From Metridium senile (taxonomy: Eukaryota; Cnidaria; Anthozoa; Actiniaria; Metridiidae): 64,000 nt of DNA. This document shows positions 21,871 to 34,300 of this stretch, one piece after another. Made by a program: the position numbers and the translations under genes. The stretch spans positions 18,232,160 through 18,296,159 of the forward strand of contig OX459102.1 in NCBI GenBank assembly GCA_949775045.1. Reading direction: 5' to 3'. Positions within the stretch are counted from its first letter, which is position 1. The number at the start of each line of letters is the position of its first letter. Under the pieces are notes generated by a model. The model saw only the letters and a program-made list of their open reading frames with translations, was not told where the DNA came from and did not search any database.

Positions 21871-24800
21871 GCCTGTAGTACATGTGCAGCCAATTTTCCC
21901 TTCTTTCTTTTCCTGATTCGTTTCTTCTGTATAAAGAAAGAAAATAGTAATGTATTGATGAGGAAATAGCAAACAAATGACAGCTACATTGGTGCAAACA
22001 GACATACAATAAATAAACAAATAGTGGAAAATAGTAATGTAATGACAGCTACATTGGTGCAAACAGACATACAATAAATAAACTGATAGTGGGCAGAAAT
22101 ACAAGCATATGAGACCGACAGACAGACAGAAGGTCATATGGATGGGTGGATTGAAAGCCGACTGATACACAGAAATACAAGCACATGAGACAGGATAACA
22201 GTCAGATAGACAGATTGAGGGACAGAGAGAAAAACAGAAAAAGAGCAGGTACACTAGCAGATTTGAGGCTGAGAAACAAGGCCACACAAACAGACAGAAA
22301 GGGTTGGACAGAAAACAGACGCATAGATACATATTTTGATGGACAGACAGACATACAAACAACCAGACAGACAGACAGAAAGACAGACAACCAGACAGAC
22401 AACCAGACAGACAAACAACCAGACAGACAACCAGACCGACTACCAGACAGACAGACAACCAGACAGACAACCAGACAGACAACCAGACAGACTACCAGAC
22501 AGACAACCAGACAGACAACCAGACAGACAGACAGAAGTACATGTATGTCACCTTTTGGTCACTCAAGACTGCTTTGCTGTCAACTGTTGTTTTCCTCTTC
22601 TTTACTGATAAAGGATTTGGTCCTCCTGGTTTCTTTCTTTTTCTTCTGTGTTTTTGTTCACTTTCTGGTAATTCTCCTTTGAGTTTCTGGATGACATCTT
22701 GTTCATGGTTTGAAGGGTTAATTCTTGAATCTTGAACCTGTGGAAATACAATAAATTACTTGAATGATAAAGATCATGTCAACGGTGATTGTGACAGTGA
22801 AGATGATAAAGATTATAACAATGGTATTAAATGATGATGATGATGTTAATAATGGTGTTTATGATAGTGATGATGATGATGTTAATAATGGTGTTTATGA
22901 TAGTGATGATGATGATGTTAATAATGGTGTTTATGATAGTGATGATGATGATGATGTTAATAATGGTGTTTATGATAGTGATGATGATGATGTTAATAAT
23001 GGTGTTTATGATAGTGATGATGATGATGTTTATAATGGTGTTTATGATAGTGATGATGATGATGATAGTAATGGTGTTTATGATAGTGATGATGATGATG
23101 TTAATAATGGTGTTTATGATAGTGATGATGATGATGTTAATAATGGTGTTTATGATAGTGATGATGATGATGTTAATAATGGTGTTTATGATAGTGATGA
23201 TGATGATGATAGTAATGGTGTTTATGATAGTGATGATGATGATGATAGTAATGGTGTTTATGATAGTGATGATGATGATGTTAATAATGGTGTTTATGAT
23301 AGTGATGATGATGATGATGTTAATAATGGTGTTTATGATAGTGATGATGATGATGTTAATAATGGTGTTTATGATAGTGATGATGATGATGTTAATAATG
23401 GTGTTTATGATAGTGATGATGATGATGTTAATAATGGTGTTTATGATAGTGATGATGATGATGTTAATAATGGTGTTTATGATAGTGATGATGATGATGA
23501 TAGTAATGGTGTTTATGATAGTGATGATGATGATGATAGTAATGGTGTTTATAATAGTGATGATGATCATAACAATGGTACTTATGATGGTGATTATGAT
23601 AATGCTAGTGATGATGATGATCATAATAATGGTACTGATGATGATGATGATGATAACAATGATTACAAAGATGATGATGATAGTGACAGAGAAAAAATGG
23701 TGATGATTAATGATGATGATGATGACTATGATGATAAATTTTGACTAGAAAGTGTACCAATGCATATGTAAAACTTCCTAAGCACCTCATCCAAATGACA
23801 AAATATCACCCTACCTTTTGTGCAGTTTCAGAAGACAGCGTGGTTGGCTTTTCAAGGACTATACAGTTATGATTTAGATACATTACTGGGACTCCTGAAA
23901 GTACATGTAGAATTAAATAACTTCCATAATTAAAAATGGCAAGTAAACTAGTATAGGCTGCGTCGGTGTTTGATATAAACGATAGGTAATAGAATGAAAT
24001 TTGTAACACCGTAAAAAAATAGAAATAGAAACTAGCGAGTAAACTAGTATAGGCTGCGTCGGTGTTTGATATAAACGATAGGTAATAGAATGAAATTTGT
24101 AACACCGTAAAAAAATAGAAATAGAAACTAGCGAGTAAACTAGTATAGGCTGCGTCGGTGTTTGACATAAACGATAGGTAATAGAATGAAATTTGTAACA
24201 CCGTAATAAATAGAAACTAGCGGGTAAACTAGTATAGGCTGTGTCAATGTTGATATAAACGATAGGTAATAGAATGAAATTTGTAACACCGTAAAAAATA
24301 GAAACTAGCGAGTAAACTAGTATAGGCTGTATCGGTGTTTGATATAAACGATAGGTAATAGAATGAAATTTGTAACACCGTAAAAAATAGAAACTAGCAA
24401 GTAAACTAGTATAGGCTGTGTCGGTGTTTGATATAAACGATAGGTAATATAATCAAATTTGTAACACCGTAAAAAATGTTGACTTAACTTTACTAAAACT
24501 TCCATAATTAATTCACAATATTAATAAATTTAATTAAACATAGAATTCAAAAAGCTGACACTTATTTACATTGAAGCTGTGCACAAAATATATCAGATAA
24601 AAGAAAAGTAAAAATAATACATTAAAAATAGAAAATGATTAGGTAATAGTAATGAAGGAAGAGTCCTCTTCCAAAAAAATCTACAAAAACTGAGATTAAA
24701 ATTAACTCTCAACCTCATATTTTGTTAATTTAGATTATTGTATTTACCAGGTATTGTTTGTAAGTGATTCTGAAGTTCTCTGTCTTGTGTTGCAACAAAG

Positions 24801-26600
24801 TATCGATTGGGATTATTTGTTCCTGTTACAAATAGAAATAAAATAAATCATTTTTTAATGTATCAATCTTATAACCCGATAAAAGTGTCCTACAAATTGG
24901 TGAGAATCAGACACTCACTGCCACCACACTAAATATTTTAGCACACATACTGCTCACATGATGATATTTTGGATGGAGGAAAACCAGATTATAACTGTGA
25001 AACCCTTGTGGCATGAGAGTGAACAACAAGCCACAACTCAAGCCTGGTCCACATTACAACCCATGCCACCAAATATTAGAAAAAGAGGGGGATGTAAGGG
25101 GGGTTGGAAACTGCAAAACCACACAAAAAATTGACAAAAAACCCCTGCACAAATGCACCAAAATTTGCTAAAAACTGCTACTGGAATATTTGTAAAACAG
25201 AATGATATAAATGAAAAAATGAAAAACCACAACAAAAAGAACCCTACACCCCCTCTAATAATTATCATCATAATGAGCACTGTAGACAGTTATTATTTTG
25301 AGTTTTACCACACCTATGATATTCTTGATACATTCTGTAGCAGGCACAGAATTCGACTTCTTGTGTCCACATAGTCTAACTTGAAATCTCTTTGCAATAG
25401 ATACAGCACCGCTCAGTGATGGTCCTAGTAACTTGCCCTCCTCAATTACACAATTTGTAGTTACTGTAAAAATTATGTCAAGGATTTGATTTAAACATAA
25501 TTACACATCAATAAAAACATAATCCAAATATCGGTACATAACAATCTAGTGAAGCTAATAGATCTTTTGTTTTACTGTAGTTTTTAGCTTTCTGAATTCA
25601 GACATTTCAAAGGCTAGTTGTGAAATACGTTTTTCGCTGCTGTCAATCATAAACATAAAGATGCCAAAAACATATTTATCAGCTAGCCGTTGGAATGTCT
25701 GAGTTTGCAGAAAGACGAAAACTGTAGTAATGTTTGGGGCAAATTTGAAGATTCTTGACGTTTATGCTTGTAAGAGCATCGCTATACATTCAATTCCTAT
25801 TATCATTAATAAAGTAGTTTTGAGGATACCTAGTTGGACTTTAGCATCAAAGTATTTTGGTACTTGTTCTTTAATGAGAACTTTTCCAAGGATAGCAGCT
25901 TGACAAAATGTAAGATCAACTGAAATGAAAAATAGACATAAAAAAAAAACAGAAAAAATAAGACATATTAATAGGTGAGTTAGTCAGTGAGTTTGTCAGT
26001 CAATCAATCAGTTAGTCAGTCAGTGAGTCAGACAGTAAGTGAGTGAGTGTGTGAGTCTGTCAATTTGTCAGTCAGTCAATCATTCAGACGGACAGTCGGT
26101 GAGTGTAAGTAAGTAAGTGGGTGATTGTGTGAGTGATTCAGTCTGTCAATCAGTCAGTGAGTCAGACAGTTAGTGGGACAGTGTGTGAGTCAGACAGACA
26201 GTAGTGAGTCTGTCTGTCAATCAATTATAAGTCAGTGAGTCAGACAGTCAGTAAGTGGTAGTATGGGTCAATCAGTGAGTGAATCCAGGTCAGTCAGTCA
26301 TAGCAAGATACATATCACCAAAATGTAGTATCAGTTTTAATACATCAAAAAAAGGATCTCCTCTGACATTGCTTGGTTGCATAAACAAACACGTGTGTTT
26401 TCGTGAACCAAAACAACGCACAAGGATCACATTCACACTAACATTTCAAGTTGAAAATAACAATTACACAGAACAAAACTCGAGTAAACTAAACTAAAAT
26501 ATATAAACTTACTCAAGACTTGATAAGGTTCAAAAATCCCGAAAGAATTTTTGTAAAAATTGATAATTTTCTTGGCTCCTTTCACTCGCTTGATCTTCAT
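21852..26600 (-). CDS. UTP23: rRNA-processing protein UTP23 (7 exons, 247 aa)
   Basis: Exons in order: 26600-26513, 25919-25830, 25463-25314, 24822-24748, 23894-23815, 22737-22552, 21926-21852. They sum to 744 bases and join in frame. UTP23 is a nucleolar PIN-domain protein of the small-subunit processome, needed for early 18S rRNA processing and snR30/U17 release. The start MKIKRVKGAKKI is typical of the family. Asp31 (QVLIDLTFCQAA) sits at a PIN active-site position and RYFVATQD is the second PIN block (residues 116-123). Cys64, Cys91, His93 and Cys104 fit the family's CCHC zinc site. The basic tail has KKPGGPNPLSVKKRK (residues 196-210), a UTP23 signature. Length matches the human protein. 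Introns carry satellites: CAGACAGACAAC in intron 6, a 36-bp unit in intron 5, a 90-bp unit in intron 4. The last exon is only basic residues plus a tail that overlaps a tandem array. Confidence 0.93.
22325..22535. repeat. (CAGA)(CAAC) microsatellite in UTP23 intron 6
   Basis: Repeats of cagacagacaac, ending 17 bp from exon 6. Open frames on both strands (QTDRQPDRQ and VWLSVCLVV) are simple-repeat artefacts. Confidence 0.9.
22820..23745. repeat. 36/39-bp GAT-rich minisatellite in UTP23 intron 5
   Basis: Unit: GTTAATAATGGTGTTTATG then ATAGTGATGATGATGAT, 36 bp, with 39-bp variants carrying one more GAT. About 23 copies. It stays open in two plus frames and one minus frame (repeat peptides VNNGVYDSDDDD, MMLIMVFMIVMM and IINTIINIIII), which is why long frames appear; the region is spliced out of UTP23. 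Confidence 0.95.
23930..24490. repeat. Tandem array (87-99 bp, six units) in UTP23 intron 4
   Basis: Units contain agtaaactagtataggctg, ttgatataaacgataggtaa and gaaatttgtaacaccgtaaa. The first units are 99 bp (an extra aaatagaaat), later ones 87-90 bp. The same sequence occurs singly in reverse at 31190-31275 and partly at 18318-18380 and 19745-19780, so the array is a tandem expansion of a dispersed element. Confidence 0.85.
25975..26300. repeat. GTCAGTGAGTCAGACAGT-type microsatellite
   Basis: Degenerate gtca/gtga/gaca tetramers in UTP23 intron 1. Confidence 0.8.
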
Positions 26601-26742
26601 ATTGTGCCTTTTTAGAGAACCCGCTGACTGAGATGAATCACGGATTCATTTATTCGTAAGACCGCTGTTTTCCATACGCGGGCGATAGTATAAGAAGGTT
26701 TGATCACGTGGTTGTCGTTCTCTTTGAGCGGCGTGGACGAAA
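26601..26742. promoter_or_regulatory. Shared promoter of UTP23 and SSR4
   Basis: The two start codons are only 142 bp apart and point away from each other. The interval must contain both 5' UTRs and both promoters. It is GC-richer than the surroundings and contains a CACGTG E-box at 26705-26710 and acgcgggcg at about 26675. No TATA box is evident. Divergent pairing of two housekeeping genes is common; binding factors are unknown. Confidence 0.6.
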
Positions 26743-29700
26743 ATGGCGGCCACCGAATTCTTTGTGCTAGTTTTTGGTCTTTTTGGCCTTGTTTTAACAT
26801 CAGGTAAGCTCAAAAAGTCAACAAGATCTGTTTTAAACAGCACTCTATTCACATAGTGTCTAAAATCGTAGAAAATGGTTCATTATTTGGACTAAAAATT
26901 ACTTTTGTAAATTCGATCCGCTTGATAATTCGTGATGACGAGGGCCACGCTCACTGGCCAGCTTTGATTGTAAAAATTGTTCAACTAGTAACTAATCAAA
27001 ACCAGTTATGTAACTACTACATATACACTCTATAGAAAAAAGCTCCATGTGTATGTGTCCAATTGCAAATCTTGCATACTAACAAGAAATTAAAATTTAC
27101 ATTTTTGGGACCTCGCTAGTCCGTGTACCTCGGTTTCACGGACAGAAAATATGGTTATTTTGTTGGCGGGGATATCGTAATCAAACCTCACTAATTCGAA
27201 CTTGATATGAAAGTATTTGAAACTATTCCTGCCACAGAAAAGTGAAAAAAAAAAAAGTGAAAACAGCATGTTTAAGAAACAAAGAAAAAAACGTTTCACA
27301 AAATGTAATTTTGCCATACACGCTACCTATACCTTTCGCAGTGTTTTTAATCATGATAAAACATATGCTAGAATGGTAGCAAAAGTAACTGCAGTATTTA
27401 TATTTGAACTTGATGTGTAATGTAAAGTTCTTTTGAAGACTGCTTACAAAGAATACTATATTGCTATGTCCTATATCACTTTTTGTCCTGTTACACTTTT
27501 CGCTGTTATTCTTTGATCAATAATACTTTCAGCCTTCACTTCCTCTATACAAGTATGGGCCTTTTTGTATATTTCATCAGGCCTTTCTAAATCAATACAT
27601 GAGTCTACATTTTACATCAGTATGGAAAAGTTTGTGGATTCAAATCCCATTCAAAATATGAACATTTTTGAGGTCTTTTTTCCAGTAGCATTAGGCTCTA
27701 CCTGGACTTTGTAATCATACTAATTAACGCAGGAGAGAAGGGTAATATTTTACTAAGGTTTTTGCTTATTTTCTTATTGTTTTAGGTGAAACCTGTGTTG
27801 GCCCCAAAGCCACATCAGATGCGTACACTTCAAATAATATTTTTATGGCAACAGAAACTGTTTTTCTAACCCAGTTTTCTCTTAAATGTGACAACAATGC
27901 TAAGGTAAGGATATCATGTATGTTTGGTTGTGATTTGTAATGTAAGGGATGATGTGGAATGATGAACCTTAATCGCTACAATGATCTACTATGATTAGAT
28001 TTTTCCTCTAAGAAGTTCTGACCCACATCACGTCATCATCAAAAAGAACATAATTATCACACTACGAAAATAGTCATAGTCAAAATCAGTATCATCACTA
28101 TTGTCATCATCATCATTATAATCATCATAGTCACCATCATCATCATAAATAACAATATTTTCCATAATCATTGCCATCATCATAAGTATCATCATCATCA
28201 TTATTATCATCATCATAGTCACCATCATCATCATTATAAATAATACTATTTTCCATAATCATTGCCATCATCATAAGTATCATCATCATCATTATCATCA
28301 TCATTAGTATCATCATCATAAGTATCATCATCATAATTATTATCATCATCATTATTACCATAATGTACTATAATAATTGTAATATACTATATTTCCCTTG
28401 TAGGATGTAAATCTATATGCCGAGGTTAATGGCAATGTAATGCCGGTTACAAGATCAGCTGACAACACAAAGTATCAGGTACTGTATGTCATAATCTTTA
28501 ACACAGACACACAGAATGCGAGAGGTCACTGGTTCTAAATTCAGTCGGGACTGGGTCTTTATAATAATAATTATAATTGGTACTTAATATTGCGCAGTCT
28601 ACCATGCCAATATATGATTGACTGGGTAATTGGGGGGTCTTGTGTTTATTACAATTGTAGTAACATGCATAATTATATCTAGCCTAACAATAGTTTATGT
28701 TTATAGGTAAGCTGGTCACTGGAGCACAAGAAAGCTACTTCTGGAGTTTACAAGGTTAACTTCATGGATGAAGAAGGATATTCTAACTTTAGAAAGGTGA
28801 GATAGCCATGCCATTCAGTATTAATGTTGCTCCATGTATCCTTGATTAGTTATTGTATCCATAGACAACTTTTAAAACCATGTGCTATGTCAGTAATGTT
28901 ATGATGTAAAATGCTTGAATAACTGTGCCATTCAGACGATGACCACATTTTCTATGGTTATAAAAGCTATTGTGAGATAAAATTAACTCAGGAAAAGAAG
29001 TAGAGCAGTGAATTGTTGAGTACTTTAAAGGTTTATGGAGACCATTTGTTGTCAATAAACTTATTTATGTGATTTTCTTTGCCTGTGTTGAATGATGATG
29101 ACTTACAATCTGTCAATCCAATGATAAAACAGTGATTATAAACTTGTATCCATCTGACAACATCGGGCTTATTCAATGATTTTCAGTGTTTTCCAAGTTT
29201 GTTGTATGAAGTGTTCTCCTGTATAACTTACAATAATGTTTTTCACTATTTCACAGGCACAAAGAAGTGGAGGGTCTACTGACATCAAACCCTTGTTTAC
29301 CATCGAAGTCAATCACAAAGTAAGTACTGCTTCAGTGTTGATGACACATTGATAGTAGAGTTAGGAACTTGAGTTCTTGTGGATGTGGAATGATGAACTA
29401 TAATCGCTACAATGATCTACTCTGATTAGATTTTTCCTCTAAGAAGTTCTGACCCACATCACATAATTTTTATCATTTATTATTACTGCCATTAGCACCC
29501 AGTCATCATGACTGCGTAATCATCACCAAATCATTACCAAATAATCATCATCATAATTATCACCAAATCATCATCATAATAATCATCATCATAATTAACA
29601 CCAAATCATCATCATTTTTGTCATATATTATTACTGCCATTGATACTTAGACATCATCAACACCATTATTTTATCTAACAACAGTCATTATAAACCAATC

Positions 29701-29824
29701 CTTTCTTCACCAGGGTGCTGGTCGTGAAGGATTGTGGGTACAGACAGAATTCCTTGCCGTTGTTGCTGCTCTATTGATCTGGTGGAGCGCCAACAATGTC
29801 AAAGGGAAAATCCAAGATTCTTAA
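26743..29824 (+). CDS. SSR4: Translocon-associated protein subunit delta (6 exons, 172 aa)
   Basis: Exons: 26743-26803, 27786-27904, 28404-28478, 28707-28796, 29257-29319, 29714-29824. They total 519 bases in frame; human SSR4 is one residue longer. TRAP-delta is a single-pass ER membrane protein of the TRAP complex that helps the Sec61 channel insert certain signal-bearing chains. The product has a signal peptide (MAATEFFVLVFGLFGLVLTS, residues 1-20), a lumenal beta-sandwich with Cys24 and Cys55 spaced like the family's disulfide, and a C-terminal membrane segment (FLAVVAALLIWW, 149-160) with a short basic tail. The start atg follows a GC-rich leader (acgaaaATGG). AATAAA at 29895-29900 gives a short 3' UTR. 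Intron 2 has an ATC microsatellite at 28030-28370. Confidence 0.93.
28030..28370. repeat. (ATC)n-rich microsatellite in SSR4 intron 2
   Basis: Repeated atcatcatc with two copies of a longer unit containing ttttccataatcattgccatc. The segment ggaatgatgaacc/ctaatcgctacaatgatctac just before it (27957-28028) recurs at 29386-29463 in intron 5, so the flank is also duplicated. Confidence 0.8.
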
Positions 29825-31325
29825 TTTTACACAATTTTGTTTACTATCTACACACAAAGTTCAAATTTAATGTATTTAACAACTATAAAAATGAAATAAA
29901 AATGCTTTTTACAGTAACTGATGGTCAGTTTTATCCATATTTCTTTCCATTTTGCTTGTCGTTAGTCTCCCTTAGTATCATAGTAGTTGAACTAAAATCA
30001 CCCACACTGCTATGAGGGAAACTATTTATTTGTTTTATCATGTTGGCTTTTTACCTGTATCGAATGACTACACATGTCTTCAGGTACTAAAACGAGAGCC
30101 TAAAGTAATACTTTGTTAAGTTGACTTTCTAACAGCATTAACTGTAGCAAGTCTCATTGCATTGTAACATTTCATTTGTAAGTATAAAAGCATTCTCTTT
30201 CCTCCAATGTATTTCCTTTGTTTGCCTTCCACAAAAACAGTTTTGCAGGCTCCTTTCCCCTTTCATAATATATGAGCCTTTGACCCCAGGAAATGCCGAT
30301 AAGCATTGAACATTGTCTTGCAATTCTTTCCCTGTTCAAGATGCTTTGATAACATATTTCGCTGCTTACATTCTCCTTTGCAAGTCAAAAATTCTCATTC
30401 ATCCAACACTAAGGCACATGCATATATTTGATTAACAATTTGTTTTCATGTCAATTGATAATTTTTATTAATTTCTGTGATTTTATATCACACACTATAT
30501 TACACATTTCAAGAATATATTATTGAAGTACTACTATTTATTATATTGCATGTATGTAGAGGACTTTGAGTCCTACTGGTGAAATTACTTGAATAAAGTT
30601 CATTTTGAAAGTGATATGTGTTGTTACTATTGTGCATTTAGTAAAATAATTGTTTGTTCAATATCATTTGCAAATCAGTTAAAACTGAGTTCATAATTAT
30701 TGGTCTACTCGAGTAGAAAATTGAGCTCATGTGAATATAAATTAGTCGCAATCTGATTAAGAAAATCATTTTTTTCCGAGTGATTGAAAGTCTTGTAGGT
30801 GGACGTACAATGAAGTATTTTGTTATGGTTTTGCCAACCAACCATTGTTATTAGAATAAAGAAAATTTAAAAAAAATTATTGTTAAAATGTTTGGCAAAT
30901 TAGCATCACAATACCAACATTTGTAAACACTACGCCCATCTATAGACAGTCGGTTAAATTTGTATCTGCTTGAGTAGAAAATTTGATTTGAATAATTAAT
31001 TATATTTAGTCACAATCTGATAATGCTGATTCCTTATCAAGTAAGAGCTAATTGCATTTGAGCTATGGTAATATATATATTATTATGAAGATATTCGCTG
31101 TAGGTGATATGAAATTTGTCACCGTAAAAAATGTTGACTTAACTTTACTGAGACTCGTATTCCGATGAAGGACTAAAGCTTGAAACGTCAGTCAACATTT
31201 TTTACAGTGTTACAAATTTCATTCTATTACCTATCGTTGATATCAAACACTGACGCATCCTATACTTGTTTACTCGCTAGTTTCCATTCATTTAAAATAT
31301 TCACTGTATTACTTATATTGATAAA
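29825..31325. other. Convergent intergenic region SSR4 / PM20D1
   Basis: No further gene recognised. It contains the SSR4 poly(A) signal (29895-29900), a pair of related segments at 30690-30840 and 30955-31060 (gagtagaaaattga; tcacaatctgat), and at 31100-31280 a dispersed repeat with a GATGAAGGACTAAAGCTTG then AAACGTC motif. Confidence 0.4.
31100..31280. repeat. Dispersed repeat with hammerhead-like motif
   Basis: 31162-31189 reads ccGATGAAGGACTAAAGC then TTGAAACGTC, with flanking copies of gttgacttaactttac/agtcaacattttttac pointing inward. 31196-31275 is the reverse of the unit amplified in UTP23 intron 4. Related motifs are at 57489-57518 and 57527-57553. Confidence 0.5.
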
Positions 31326-34300
31326 CTATAGCTCCACCTTTGATCCACTTTGCTGTGGCTTCTTGTCTGCATTCACCATCAAATGATAGAAATAATTGAT
31401 AGTCTGTTCATAGTTTTTCACTGATATCCTTTCATTGAATCCATGGAATCTCTTCAAGTCAGTAGGATCAAGAACTGAGGGATAGAATCTGTAAACTGAT
31501 GATGTTAAGTCAAGGTAGTGTTTGGTATCGGTACCAGCAACCATCATTCCTGGAGTCACACCAATGCCTGGAAATACTTGAAGAATACTCTCAGACATAA
31601 CCTGGAGTAAATATAAACACATTTATTTCAACAATTATAGCAAAAATCATTGTATATAGCGACTAGCAAATTTATGAGATAACATCCAAACTCCTCCAAA
31701 CTGATTGATCAGTCAAAAAACCTAAAATATATCCATTCATTCATTCATCCAATCATTAAATCAATCATCAATTTATCCATCCATCCATTTGTTCATCCAT
31801 TCTCTCACCCATCCATTCAATTAAACATTCATTTGTTCATCCATCCATTCAATCAATCATCCATTCATGCTCTCATCCATCCATTCAATTGACCTTCTCT
31901 GACTGCGACACCCCTGCTCTTAAAAATCAGATGAAAAGCGACCTTGATCAGGTAGCACTATGGCTGCGTGCCAATAAACTTACCCTTAACGTTCTCAAAT
32001 CAGAATTCATGCTAATTGGGTCAAGGCAAAGGCTATCTACTAATGACACAGTTAGCATGAATCTGGCCATTGATGGAGTTCCGTTAAAACGGTGCAACGA
32101 AACAAAATGCCTCGGTGTTATAATTGATGAACACCTAAATTGGAAAAGCCAAATAGAGAGCATTATAAAAAAAGTTACTATTGGCTTATGTACGTTAAAA
32201 AGCATCAAGTCATTAATCAACCGTGATAACATGATCAAAGTCTACAAGGCAACTATTGAGCCTTACTTTGATTATTGTAGTCTAGTGTGGGATGGCATCG
32301 ATGCGACGTTAACGAATAAGCTGCAGATTTTACATAATCGTGCAGCACGAATAATCACTGGTTCTCCTTACCTCACGGTAAGGACCAATGATATGTTCAA
32401 GCAACTAAACTGGAAGAAACTATATCAAAGGAGATTAAAACAAAAGGCAATCATGATGTTTAAGGTTGTCAATGGGCTAGCGCCCCCATATCTCATTGAT
32501 ATGTTTTCGAAAAAACAATCATCTAAGACATACGGATTGCGAGGATCTATTAAAGACCTCCAATTACCTAAAGTCAGAACTGATTATTACAAAACCAGTT
32601 TTGCTTTCACTGGAGCAAAGTTATGGAATTCGCTTCCAAACAGAATAAAAGAGCAAGAAACTTTAAAATCCTTTAACAAGGAACTTGAAAAGTATGATTT
32701 TCAATAGTAGATCGACAACACTAACGCTAGCAAATTTACCACATATCTATTCAATAATCATTAGCATAGTTAATAATGTTTTTACGAAGTTTTTTAATCA
32801 TATTGTTATATTTATATATTACGGCCTCTAGGGAGACCAGCTTTTCAAATTTTTGTAAAGTTGAATTGAGTAACCGTATTTAAATAAAGTTTGTTATTAT
32901 TATTATTATAATTAATCATTCATTTGTTCATCCATCCATCCATTCAATCAATCATCCATTCATTCATTCATTCTCTCATCCATCCATTCAATTAATCATT
33001 CATTTGTTCATCCATTCAATCAATCATCCATTCATTCATCCATTTACTCATTCATTCATTCACTTTTTTAATTTATTTAACGTTCATCTGTGTACCTGAT
33101 AGCCAAAAGCATCTTTATTCCATGATGAGAGTGGTGATGGTGCAGTGTATGTCGTCATATTAAACTGCACTCTATCGTCATTGATACATTTCCTATTGTG
33201 TTCTAGAATCTTTGATCGAATTGAAACAAAACATGAATTAATTTAACTAAAAATAATTCTTGATATCACAATAATTAACATCAATCATACAATAAACAAA
33301 TATAACGTCCTTACCTCTTGTAATGTATTTCCTGGATGTATTCTTTGGTTTACTGTTGCTTTAGCAGATGGAGCAATCACATTGTCCTAATAAAAAACAA
33401 ATATATTATACAAGTATTGGTAATAGACCAGTTTCATGTAATCTAGCACCACTTTACGACAAAAGGCGCATTTGCACAGGGATAGCTTTTTAAGGCTAAA
33501 TTAAAATTCAGAGTAAATTGAAATGTATTGTTAAGCAATTATTTTTGGTACTCTGTTTTGGATTTGTGAACAAACTTTTTGCACCGAAAAAATAAATGAA
33601 CATAACAATTTATAATTATTTTTTTCACAATTTGCCTGAAATTTTCAAATGCCATGGCCCCCTCCCCTAACACTTTTTAATGATTGTGCTCCGCGTTCCC
33701 TGTAATAGTAATACATATTGATCTGTACCTTAATGCCAGCATTGAAGCGAGTGAATGCTGTAGTTGTTCGTAGAAGAGCATTAGAGGATGGTTTTCTTGA
33801 TAATATACTTAAAGAAAAAACTTTGTGAGAACAGTGTCGAAGGGTATGTGATGATAATCAGGTGCCAATTGTGATTGTGGTCATAAAATTAATGAGAGAA
33901 TGATGACGTTGAAAAGGCTACTTATATTTATGAAATTCATGAATAATCATTATTAATGACACATTATTTTACAAAAGAGATCATATCCGTGATGAGATCT
34001 GTAAATCTCATACAGATTTCGTCCTGATTTGCATAAGTTTCCACTTGAATTTTCTCGGCCAGATTTACTTTAATTTATCTATTTATCTTTATTTACTTTA
34101 AGATATCGCAGGTGTTTTGAACATGTTCAAATTTGACCGCGATTCAGCTGCGATTTATTTCAGAAAACTGTGAAAATTAGAACTAGGAGTCCCTCAATAG
34201 GAAATGTGTAGCTACTTTCTGTCATGGAAAGATGAAGAAGATCAAAAATGATCATTTTATCATAAAACTCGCAGAAACTTGTAGCAAAAGTTTATACTGA

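Noticed and set aside
22185..22682. 165-codon frame rich in QTDRQ, and its antisense
   Set aside because: CAGACAGACAAC microsatellite plus antisense of UTP23 exon 6; the minus-strand exon explains the conserved part.
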